Positions 1 to 5,859 of a DNA stretch of 12,855 nt are shown one piece after another. Each line of letters opens with the position of its first letter. Positions within the stretch are counted from its first letter, which is position 1. Location of the stretch: assembly GCA_964487215.1 (NCBI GenBank), contig CAZAPU010000019.1, positions 1-12,855 on the forward strand, written 5' to 3'. Under the pieces are notes generated by a model. The model searched no databases. It was given only the letters and a program-made list of their open reading frames with translations, and was not told the DNA's origin. The stretch comes from CAG-611 sp964487215 (GTDB taxonomy: Bacteria; Bacillota_I; Bacilli_A; RF39; UBA660). The position numbers were made by a program, and so were the translations under genes.

Positions 1-2081
1 GCAAAAATAAGTTTAGAACTTTTAAGAGATATAAATAAAAATACAGTTGATTTTATGCCAAACTTTGATGAAGTAGAGCAAGAACCAGTTGTTTTGCCAA
101 GTAGATTTCCAAATATTTTAGTAAATGGAACAATGGGAATTGCAGTTGGTATGGCCACTAATATACCACCACATAATTTAGGAGAAGTAATAGATGGATG
201 TGTTGCATATATTGATAACAATGAACTAACTTCTCTAGACTTAATGCAATATATAAAAGGACCGGATTTTCCAACAGGAGCAATAATTCTTGGAAATAGT
301 GGTATAAAAAAAGCATATGAAACAGGTAGAGGCACCATAACAATTAGATGTCGTGCTAATATTGAAGAAACTGAAAATAAACATCGAATTATTATTACTG
401 AAATTCCTTATGGTGTTAATACCTTAGAGCTTAAAAATCGTATAGCAGAGTTAGTAAGGGATAAAGTTTTAGAAGGAATAGCAGATTATCATGAAGAAAC
501 AAACATTGAAAATGGTATAAAAATTGTTGTAACTTTAAAGAAAGAAGCAAATGCTAATGTTATATTAAATAATTTATACAAACACACTCAACTACAATCT
601 ACTTTTGGAATAATATTTTTAATGTTAGATAAGGGAGTACCAAAAACCTTAGGATTAAAAGATATAATAGCAAAATATATTGAATATCAAANNNNNNNNN
701 NGTAATTGTAAGAAGAACACAATTTGATTTAGATAAGGCAGAAGCAAGAGCTCATATTTTAGAAGGATATAAGATAGCTCTTGATAATCTTGATGAAGTA
801 ATAAGAATAATAAGAGCAGCTCAAACTGATATTGAAGCAAAAAGCAAACTAATGGCTAATTTTGGTTTAAGTGAGGCTCAAACAGATGCAATACTAGAAT
901 TAAAACTTAGAAGACTTACAGGATTAGAAAGAGATAAAATAGAAGAAGAATTAGCAGCTGTATTAAAATTAATTGATGAATTAAAATCAATACTAGCAAG
1001 TGAAGCTAAAGTAAATGAAATAATAAAACAAGAAATGCTTGAAATTAAAGCAAAATATGCAGATGAGAGAAGAACAGAAATTGATATGACTGCTATCGAA
1101 TATATTGAAGATGAATCATTAATACCAGAAGAAAATGTTATGATTTCATTAACAAGTAAAGGTTATATAAAGAGACTACTTATTGATACATATCGTTCAC
1201 AAAATCGTGGAGGTGTTGGTATTAAAGGAATGACAACTAATGAAGAAGATTATGTTGAACAATTATTAACTTGTTCTACTCATGATAATTTATTATTCTT
1301 TAGTAATTTTGGTAGAGTATATAGAATTAAATGTTATGAGATTGCAGAATTTAGCAGACAATCAAAGGGAGTGCCAATCGTAAATATATTGCCATTGGAG
1401 AAAGAAGAAAAAATTAAATCAATTATTGCTTATTCTGATAAGGAAGAAAGAGCCCACAGTTTAATATTCTTTACAAAACAAGGATTAGTAAAAAGAACTT
1501 CAACAACAGAATTTGATTCAATTAGAAAAAATGGTAAAATAGCAATTACATTAAAAGAAAATGATGAATTAATAAGTGTTAAAAACACTTCAGGAGAAGA
1601 TGAAGTAATAATTGCATCAAACAATGGAAGAATGGTAAGATTCAGTGAAAAAGAAATAAGAATGATGGGTAGATCAGCTTCTGGAGTTAAAGGAATTGAA
1701 TTAGTAGACAGTGAAGTTATTGGTGCAGAAATAGTAAATACAGATCAATTAATACTAGTAGTTACACAAAAAGGTTATGGAAAAAAGACAAATGTTGAAG
1801 AATATAGATTAACTCACCGTGGAAGTAAAGGTGTAAAAGCTTTAAATATTACTGAAAAGAATGGATTAATAGTAGCATTTAAATCAGTAATTGGTAATGA
1901 GGATTTAATTATTACAACAAATAATGGTATAGTAATAAGAATGGATGTAGATAAAATATCTACATTAAAAAGAAATACACAAGGAGTTAGATTAATTTCA
2001 TTAAAAGAAGATCAAACAGTAACGACTGTAACTGTAACTGAAAAGTCAGAAGAAAATAATGAAGAAATTATTGAAGAATAA
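1..2081 (+). CDS. gyrA: DNA gyrase subunit A (5'-truncated by window edge, internal assembly gap)
   Basis: GyrA is the DNA-cleaving and wrapping subunit of the GyrA2B2 topoisomerase that introduces negative supercoils. The frame is open from base 1. The catalytic tyrosine region lies upstream of the window; what remains starts near the EQEPVVLPSRFPN and GIAVGMATNIPPHNLGE motifs of the breakage-reunion core, runs through the tower and coiled-coil segment (KAEARAHILEGYKIAL, LKLRRLTGLERDKIEEE), and ends in a six-bladed C-terminal pinwheel. Each blade is marked by a repeat such as GYIKR, GRVYR, GLVKR, GRMVR, GYGKK or GIVIR. The GyrA-box, which separates gyrase from ParC, reads QNRGGVG at about 1200-1220, relaxed from the usual Q(R/K)RGG(R/K)G. 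Ten Ns at 692-701 shift the reading frame from phase 1 to phase 3; the protein reads continuously across the gap by homology, so this is not a pseudogene. Origin-proximal context also favours GyrA over ParC. Confidence 0.95.
692..701. other. Assembly gap (10 N) inside gyrA
   Basis: Ten unresolved bases. Upstream codons end ...YIEYQ followed by a lone A; downstream codons begin VIVRRTQFDL. B. subtilis GyrA has Q-K-V-V-I-R-R-R-T here, so about two residues (five missing bases after the A) are expected. Ten Ns do not preserve frame, so the run is probably a fixed-size scaffold placeholder. Confidence 0.9.
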
Positions 2082-2091
2082 TTTCTTTTTT
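2062..2091 (+). terminator. Rho-independent-type terminator of gyrA
   Basis: Perfect 11-bp inverted repeat, AAGAAATTATT / AATAATTTCTT, with a GAAG loop, overlapping the gyrA stop codon and running into six Ts (2086-2091). The stem is AU-only apart from two G:C pairs, which is usual in this base composition but makes it a moderate-strength prediction. Confidence 0.55.
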
Positions 2092-2094
2092 ATA

Positions 2095-2110
2095 TGTTTC
2101 ACGTGAAACA
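2095..2110. other. parS site 1 (ParB/Spo0J binding palindrome)
   Basis: Exact 16-bp TGTTTCACGTGAAACA, the bacterial parS consensus bound by the ParB (Spo0J) helix-turn-helix clamp that nucleates the partition complex and loads SMC. The symmetry extends to 2091-2114 (TATA arms). Lies four bases after the gyrA terminator T-run. Its 29-bp context (2086-2114) is identical to that of site 3. Confidence 0.92.
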
Positions 2111-2172
2111 TATATTAAAAATATTATTATGTTACTAAAAATGTATTAATAACACATTAATTATAACGAATT

Positions 2173-2186
2173 ATTTCCCGGGAAAT
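2173..2186. other. Noc-type binding site 1 (nucleoid occlusion)
   Basis: Exact 14-bp ATTTCCCGGGAAAT, the published B. subtilis Noc-binding sequence (NBS). Noc is a ParB paralogue that binds scattered origin-side sites, spreads on DNA and prevents division over the nucleoid. Perfect symmetry runs over 22 bp (2169-2190). A 28-bp block (2164-2191) is identical to 2892-2919, including the asymmetric TAACG lead. Such a CCCGGG core is conspicuous in AT-rich DNA. The noc gene is not in this window, so the binder is inferred. Confidence 0.8.
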
Positions 2187-2208
2187 AATTTAATAAATAA
2201 AAAAACAA

Positions 2209-2224
2209 TGTTTCACGTGAAACA
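2209..2224. other. parS site 2 (ParB/Spo0J binding palindrome)
   Basis: Exact TGTTTCACGTGAAACA; perfect symmetry covers 2206-2227 (CAA/TTG arms). It directly abuts the -35 hexamer of the SRP RNA promoter (2225-2230), and the extended palindrome shares the bases TTG with it. The 28-bp context 2199-2226 is identical to that of site 4. Confidence 0.92.
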
Positions 2225-2253
2225 TTGACAAATAATATTAAATATAATAATAT
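2225..2253 (+). promoter_or_regulatory. Sigma-A-type promoter of SRP RNA
   Basis: Consensus -35 TTGACA (2225-2230), 17-bp spacer, -10 TAATAT (2248-2253). This predicts a start near G2260, exactly where the SRP RNA terminal stem begins. The -35 is immediately next to parS site 2, so ParB occupancy could affect RNA polymerase access. Confidence 0.75.
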
Positions 2254-2259
2254 TAACTT

Positions 2260-2336
2260 GTGCAACACAAATGTTAGAAATAGGTCAGGACTGGAAAGTA
2301 GCAGCCTTAATATCCTCTTTGTGTGTGCACATTTTT
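2260..2336 (+). ncRNA. ffs: Signal recognition particle RNA, short 4.5S type
   Basis: RNA scaffold of SRP; binds Ffh and targets membrane and secreted proteins co-translationally. The Ffh-binding hairpin is diagnostic: outer AGG/CCT pair (2282-2284/2305-2307), symmetric loop with CAGG facing AGCA, ACT/AGT stem and GGAA tetraloop (2293-2296). The ends close as a long hairpin, GTGCAACACAAA (2260-2271) with TTTGTGTGTGCAC (2318-2330), followed by six Ts that would terminate transcription. The RNA is about 77 nt, with no room for the Alu domain found in the roughly 270-nt scRNA of B. subtilis. The position between gyrA and dnaX, beside tadA, matches scr in B. subtilis, although here tadA lies after the RNA rather than before it. 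Confidence 0.93.
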
Positions 2337-2354
2337 TGTTTAAATTTTTTTATA

Positions 2355-2370
2355 TGTTTCACGTGAAACA
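2355..2370. other. parS site 3 (ParB/Spo0J binding palindrome)
   Basis: Exact TGTTTCACGTGAAACA in a 30-bp perfect palindrome (2348-2377), the most extended of the four. Starts about 18 bp past the SRP RNA terminator T-run. The flank 2346-2374 is identical to 2086-2114 around site 1. Confidence 0.92.
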
Positions 2371-2389
2371 TATAAAATAAAAAAAACAA

Positions 2390-2405
2390 TGTTTCACGTG
2401 AAACA
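2390..2405. other. parS site 4 (ParB/Spo0J binding palindrome)
   Basis: Exact TGTTTCACGTGAAACA; symmetry 2388-2407. It is 35 bp centre-to-centre from site 3 and ends 15 bp before the tadA start, so it lies in the tadA leader or promoter area. The flank 2380-2407 is identical to that of site 2. Confidence 0.92.
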
Positions 2406-2420
2406 TTAATAGAGGTAAAT

Positions 2421-2852
2421 ATGGATGAAAAAAATATAAAATTACTAATAAAATTATCAAAAAAAGCAGCAAAAACAGGTAATGTTCCAATTTCTGCAAT
2501 AATTATTAAAAATAATAAAATAATAGCAAAAGCATATAATAAAAAAAACAAATCAAATATATCAATTGATCATGCAGAAATTATTGCAATAAAAAAAGCT
2601 TGTAAAAAACTAAAAAGTTGGCGATTAAATGATTGTGAAATGCTTGTGACTTTAGAACCATGCAAAATGTGTTTATATGCATTAGCAGAATCCAGAATAA
2701 AAAAAGTAATATATTTAGTTGATTCAAATTATAAAGAAACACACAATAACAATTGTAATAAAATTTTAAAAGAAAAATGTAACAATAATGAGGAATATTT
2801 AAAAATATTAAATGATTTTTTTAAATTTGTAAGAAATACTGATAAAAATTAG
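2421..2852 (+). CDS. tadA: tRNA-specific adenosine deaminase (TadA-like)
   Basis: Zinc-dependent deaminase of the cytidine/deoxycytidylate deaminase fold; TadA converts A34 to inosine in tRNA-Arg(ACG) so that one tRNA reads several CGN codons. The 143-aa product has the HAE zinc/proton-shuttle motif (His51, Glu53) and PC-x2-C (Pro80, Cys81, Cys84), with the TadA-typical SWRLNDCEMLVTLEPC block between. The usual PMCAGA after the first zinc cysteine is KMCLYA, and the C-terminal segment, normally rich in glycine and used to grip the anticodon loop, is a lysine/asparagine-rich 103-125 stretch. Length is near the lower end for bacterial TadA. It corresponds to yaaJ near scr and dnaX in B. subtilis. 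The start is set by AGAGGT at 2411-2416. Assignment rests on motifs plus context; a related deaminase with another substrate is possible but less likely. Confidence 0.85.
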   Translation: MDEKNIKLLIKLSKKAAKTGNVPISAIIIKNNKIIAKAYNKKNKSNISIDHAEIIAIKKACKKLKSWRLNDCEMLVTLEPCKMCLYALAESRIKKVIYLVDSNYKETHNNNCNKILKEKCNNNEEYLKILNDFFKFVRNTDKN

Positions 2853-2900
2853 TCATAAGTTACAAAAAGTGTGATGTAATTACAAAAAAAGTAACGAATT

Positions 2901-2914
2901 ATTTCCCGGGAAAT
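2901..2914. other. Noc-type binding site 2 (nucleoid occlusion)
   Basis: Second exact ATTTCCCGGGAAAT, with 22-bp symmetry (2897-2918) and a 28-bp block (2892-2919) identical to site 1, 728 bp away. It lies in the 167-bp tadA-dnaX spacer, 46 bp before the dnaX -35. As RNA the palindrome could fold (TTATTTC / GAAATAA stem, CCGG loop) and is followed by Ts up to 2922, so it might also terminate tadA transcripts; the exact repetition of the whole block argues for a protein-binding role. Confidence 0.78.
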
Positions 2915-2960
2915 AATTTTTTAGCAAATATATGTTTGTTAAAAAATGTTGCAAAAATCT

Positions 2961-2989
2961 TTTAAAAATATGCTAAAGAATGTTATAAT
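2961..2989 (+). promoter_or_regulatory. Promoter of the dnaX-mfd operon
   Basis: Consensus -10 TATAAT (2984-2989) preceded by an extended TG element (2981-2982), with a weak -35 TTTAAA (2961-2966) at 17-bp spacing. Predicted start is near 2996, giving a leader of about 24 nt with the GGGGGA ribosome-binding site. Confidence 0.65.
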
Positions 2990-3019
2990 AAATAATATAA
3001 CTGATTGGGGGAATTTGTA

Positions 3020-4702
3020 ATGAGTTATCTTGCATTATATAGAAAATATAGACCGGCTAGTTTTTTAGAAGTTGTTGGTCAAAATTATGTTATAAAAATA
3101 TTAAAAAATTCAATAGAACATGATAAAATTTCTCATGCATATTTATTTTCAGGTCCAAGAGGAACTGGTAAAACTTCAATTGCAAAATTAATTGCAAAAA
3201 TAATAAATTGTGAAAATGTGAAAAACTTTACTACATGTGAAAAATGTTCAAGCTGTATTGCATATAATGAAAAAAATAATCCAGATATAATAGAAATAGA
3301 TGCTGCTTCAAATAATGGTGTGGATGAAATTAGAGAAATAAGAGATAAAGTTTCATTAATGCCAGCTTTGTCGAAGTACAAAGTGTATATTATAGATGAA
3401 GTACATATGTTATCTACAGGAGCTTTTAATGCATTGTTGAAAACATTAGAAGAACCACCTAAGCATGTTATTTTTATATTGGCAACAACGGAATTTTATA
3501 AGGTGCCAGACACAATAGTATCAAGATGTCAATGCTTTGATTTTGAAAAAATAAATGATGATGATATTGTAAATAAATTAAGTGAAATAGTAGATAAGGA
3601 AAAAATAAAAATTGACGAAACAGTTTTACCATTAATAGCAAAATATTCAAATGGTGGTTTAAGAGATGCTATAAGTATGCTTGATAAATTATCATGTTGT
3701 TCCAACAACATCACTATTGATGATTTTTATGATTTAAGAGGTTTGGTTTCAAATGAAGAACTTGAAGAAATTTTTAATAATATTTTAGAAAAAGATATAA
3801 AAGAATTATTTGAAAATATTGATAAGTTATCTTCTAGAGGAAAAAATTTAATTTTATTTTCAGAAGAATTAATTGATTACTTTAAAGATTTATTGCTTAA
3901 AATAACTAAAAAAGAAATAGATATAAATTTAGAACAAGAAAAATTGTTTTTAATGATTGATATATTAAATGAAACAATAAAAAATATGAAAGAAAGCAGT
4001 TATCAAAAAACACTATTGCAAGTAGGATTATTAAAAATTATAAATTTATTTTCATCAGAACAAAGAGAAACTATAGAAAATAAGAAAAAAGTTATACCTT
4101 CTATTGAAATTGAAGCTAATGAACAAGAAAAAATTGTTGAAAAAATAGAAATGGATGATTCATATTCTGAAGAAAAAATATTAAAAAAAGAAGAAAAAGT
4201 AACAACATTGGCAAATTTAATAGAAGAAAATAGAAAAATAAGGATAAATAATACTTTTTCTACAGCAAATAAAAAAATATTAGAGGATTTAAAGATTAGA
4301 TGGGTTAATTTGTCAGAATATCTTCATAATAAGGAATTTTCTTCAGTTGTATCTTATCTTTTAGATGGTACCGTGAGGGTGGCCGGTAAGAAAAATGTGA
4401 TTATTTCTGTAGCATATAGTTCAATTTTAGAAAATGCTTTAGTAAATATAGAAAAAATAGAATTGTTACTAAATATTGTTACAAATAATAATTACAAAAT
4501 AGCTTTTATTTTAGATTCTGAATGGGAAGATCTAAAGAAAAAATATATATCAGATAAAAATAATGGTATTATATATGAATATAAAGAAGAAAATGAAATA
4601 AATTATGAAGAACTAAAAAATCAAGAAATGGCTATAGAACAAAGCGAAATAGTGAAGGCCGCTGTCTCATTATTTGGCGATGATATAATTGAAATCAAAT
4701 AA
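3020..4702 (+). CDS. dnaX: DNA polymerase III subunit gamma/tau
   Basis: ATPase motor of the clamp loader; with delta and delta' it opens the beta clamp and loads it on primed DNA, and tau tethers polymerase and helicase. The 560-aa product opens MSYLALYRKYRP like B. subtilis DnaX. The AAA+ domain shows Walker A GPRGTGKT (45-52), a zinc module (Cys64, Cys73, Cys76, Cys79), Walker B with DEVH (126-129) and the SRC sensor/arginine-finger motif (168-170). The collar domain follows to about residue 370, then a lysine/glutamate-rich linker and a tau-type C-terminal region. The start is ATG 3020, with GGGGGA (3007-3012) spaced 7 nt upstream; an in-frame TTG at 3005 is rejected because the ribosome-binding site lies just inside that extension and the family begins at MSY. 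First gene of the operon; ybaB follows after 18 bp. Confidence 0.97.
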   Translation: MSYLALYRKYRPASFLEVVGQNYVIKILKNSIEHDKISHAYLFSGPRGTGKTSIAKLIAKIINCENVKNFTTCEKCSSCIAYNEKNNPDIIEIDAASNNGVDEIREIRDKVSLMPALSKYKVYIIDEVHMLSTGAFNALLKTLEEPPKHVIFILATTEFYKVPDTIVSRCQCFDFEKINDDDIVNKLSEIVDKEKIKIDETVLPLIAKYSNGGLRDAISMLDKLSCCSNNITIDDFYDLRGLVSNEELEEIFNNILEKDIKELFENIDKLSSRGKNLILFSEELIDYFKDLLLKITKKEIDINLEQEKLFLMIDILNETIKNMKESSYQKTLLQVGLLKIINLFSSEQRETIENKKKVIPSIEIEANEQEKIVEKIEMDDSYSEEKILKKEEKVTTLANLIEENRKIRINNTFSTANKKILEDLKIRWVNLSEYLHNKEFSSVVSYLLDGTVRVAGKKNVIISVAYSSILENALVNIEKIELLLNIVTNNNYKIAFILDSEWEDLKKKYISDKNNGIIYEYKEENEINYEELKNQEMAIEQSEIVKAAVSLFGDDIIEIK

Positions 4703-4720
4703 GAAAAGGAGAGAAGAATT

Positions 4721-5017
4721 ATGAATATGCAAGCATTAATGCAACAAGCTAAACAAATGCAAAAAGATATTACTACTGCCCAAAAAGCAATAAATGATAC
4801 TGAATTTACTGGTAAAAATGGACTAGTTACAGTAAAAATGATGGGAGATCGAAGATTAAAAGAAGTGAAAATTGAACAAGATGAAGATATAAAAGAAGAT
4901 TTATCTTTATTGGAAGATATGATTGTCCTTGCAACAAATGATGCTTTAAATCAAATTGATAAGTTAACTGATGAAAAAATGGGTAAATATTCAAATATGA
5001 TGCCAGGACTTTTTTAA
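4721..5017 (+). CDS. ybaB: YbaB/EbfC family nucleoid-associated DNA-binding protein
   Basis: Small dimeric protein that binds DNA and associates with the nucleoid; it sits next to dnaX and recR in most bacteria, and its precise role in repair or replication is unsettled. The 98-aa product is full length: an N-terminal helix rich in Met and Gln (MNMQALMQQAKQMQKDI), a central beta section (GLVTVKMMGDRRLKEVKI) and a C-terminal helix with the family-typical tail (MGKYSNMMPGL). A strong ribosome-binding site, AAAGGAG (4705-4711), precedes the ATG. It corresponds to yaaK of B. subtilis. The two-base gap to recR implies translational coupling. Confidence 0.95.
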   Translation: MNMQALMQQAKQMQKDITTAQKAINDTEFTGKNGLVTVKMMGDRRLKEVKIEQDEDIKEDLSLLEDMIVLATNDALNQIDKLTDEKMGKYSNMMPGLF

Positions 5018-5019
5018 TT

Positions 5020-5628
5020 ATGATATATCCAAAAACATTTAATGATTTAATTGAATCTTTTAAAAAATTTCCTGGAATAGGTGAAAAAACAGCAGAAAGA
5101 ATGGCTTTTGCAGTTTTAACTTTTAATGAAGAAGAAGTTAAAAATTTTAGCGATAATTTAATAAATTCGAAAGAAAAATTATTACCATGTGAAAAATGTG
5201 GTACATTAACAGATAAACATTACTGTGATATTTGTTCGGATAAAACTAGGAATTCGGAAGAACTAATAGTGGTAGAAGATTCAAAAGAAGTATTTTTATT
5301 TGAAAAAATTGGCAATTTTAAAGGATATTATCATGTTTTAGGTGGCCTAATTTCCCCACTTGATGATATTGGCCCTGATGATATAAGAATAAAAGAATTA
5401 GTTAAAAGAATTGAAGAAGAAAATATAAAAGAAGTAATATTAGCGATAAAATCAAGTATTGAAGCAGATACAACTTCCTTATATATAAATAAGATATTAG
5501 AAAATAAGAATGTTGTTGTTACAAGGATAGCAAGTGGAATTCCAATAGGAGCAGATATGGATTATGTTGATGCATTAACATTGGAATCTGCTTTAAATAA
5601 TAGAATGCAAATAGGAGATAAATTATAA
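5020..5628 (+). CDS. recR: Recombination mediator RecR
   Basis: RecR forms a ring clamp that works with RecO (and RecF) to load RecA on SSB-coated gaps. The 202-aa product has the complete family architecture: helix-hairpin-helix FPGIGEKTAERMAF (17-30), a four-cysteine zinc finger (Cys57, Cys60, Cys69, Cys72), a TOPRIM domain beginning LIVVEDSKEV (82-91) with the YHVLGGLISPLDDIGPDDI segment, and a C-terminal Walker-B-like region ending in the TRIASGIPIGADMDYVD motif. The conserved VEGEAT stretch of homologues is IEADTT here, a mild divergence. There is no good ribosome-binding site of its own: the ATG comes two bases after the ybaB stop, so re-initiation is likely. Length equals the usual 198-200 aa. 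Confidence 0.97.
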   Translation: MIYPKTFNDLIESFKKFPGIGEKTAERMAFAVLTFNEEEVKNFSDNLINSKEKLLPCEKCGTLTDKHYCDICSDKTRNSEELIVVEDSKEVFLFEKIGNFKGYYHVLGGLISPLDDIGPDDIRIKELVKRIEEENIKEVILAIKSSIEADTTSLYINKILENKNVVVTRIASGIPIGADMDYVDALTLESALNNRMQIGDKL

Positions 5629-5658
5629 AATAAAGCATATATTTATTTGAGGTGTTAT

Positions 5659-5844
5659 ATGCAAAAAATTTTTAAGATATTAAAAAAGCTTATTTTAGCA
5701 CCATTCATAATATATATTTATAATTTAATTGCCCAACCATTAAATTTAATTATACCAATAAATATTTTTACAGTATTATTTGTAACGATCTTAGGTATAC
5801 CCGGGTTAATAACTCTATTGGCATTTCTTATTATTGCATTTTAA
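5659..5844 (+). CDS. bofA: BofA family protein (inhibitor of pro-sigma-K processing), short form
   Basis: In B. subtilis, BofA with SpoIVFA restrains the intramembrane protease SpoIVFB in the outer forespore membrane, delaying sigma-K activation. This 61-aa product has a short basic N-terminus (KIFKILKK) and two hydrophobic segments, about 11-32 and 38-60, ending in the family signature ILGIPG (44-49). Asn22, Asn35 and Thr38 have exactly the spacing of Asn48, Asn61 and Thr64 of B. subtilis BofA, residues I recall as important for inhibition. The 87-aa B. subtilis protein has roughly 26 more N-terminal residues, so its first membrane segment is missing here. The start is ATG 5659 with GAGG at 5649-5652; the upstream TTG 5647 overlaps that site and is rejected. 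It follows recR as in B. subtilis, which supports the family call. Confidence 0.85.
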   Translation: MQKIFKILKKLILAPFIIYIYNLIAQPLNLIIPINIFTVLFVTILGIPGLITLLAFLIIAF

Positions 5845-5859
5845 TAAGAAGGTGATTAT

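Larger units (their letters stand above)
2082..2420. other. parS/Noc-site intergenic region between gyrA and tadA
   Basis: The longest protein-free stretch in the window. In order it holds parS (2095-2110), a Noc-type site (2173-2186), parS (2209-2224), the SRP RNA promoter and gene (2225-2336), parS (2355-2370) and parS (2390-2405), then the tadA ribosome-binding site (AGAGGT, 2411-2416). The remainder is A/T filler. I saw no clear DnaA-box cluster or AT-rich unwinding element, so I do not call it oriC; it looks like a centromere-like partition region near the origin. Confidence 0.75.

Noticed and set aside
1..2081. gyrA as two separate genes or a frameshifted pseudogene
   Set aside because: The frame change coincides exactly with the N-run, and the protein motifs on both sides join as in normal GyrA.
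2095..2110. parS palindromes as transcription terminators or inverted-repeat hairpins
   Set aside because: All four are exact copies of the ParB consensus, with no consistent U-tract after them, and the gyrA and SRP RNA units already have their own terminators.
2082..2420. Chromosome origin of replication
   Set aside because: The gene neighbourhood is origin-proximal, but I see no DnaA-box cluster and neither dnaA nor dnaN is present; parS and Noc sites explain the palindromes.
2285..2551. Minus-strand open frame of 88 codons across the SRP RNA, parS sites and the tadA start
   Set aside because: It runs through conserved RNA structure and palindromes, its sequence reflects antisense of A-rich coding DNA, and no ribosome-binding site or homology is apparent.
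3005..3019. TTG start giving a five-residue N-terminal extension of DnaX
   Set aside because: The only good ribosome-binding site (GGGGGA) overlaps this extension, and the family starts at MSY.
4183..4189. A-AAA-AAA slippery run in dnaX that could give a short gamma product by -1 frameshift (stop at 4231-4233)
   Set aside because: The phase is right and the position is after the collar domain, but A7 runs occur elsewhere in this gene (3270-3276, 4271-4277), I see no downstream stem-loop or upstream stimulatory site, and B. subtilis is not known to depend on a gamma form.
5647..5658. TTG start for the BofA-like protein
   Set aside because: It overlaps the GAGG ribosome-binding site that serves ATG 5659.
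5800..5805. CCCGGG core inside bofA as a third Noc site
   Set aside because: The flanks (TATA before, TTAA after) match only 2 of the 8 non-core positions, and the bases encode the conserved Gly-Ile-Pro-Gly of BofA.
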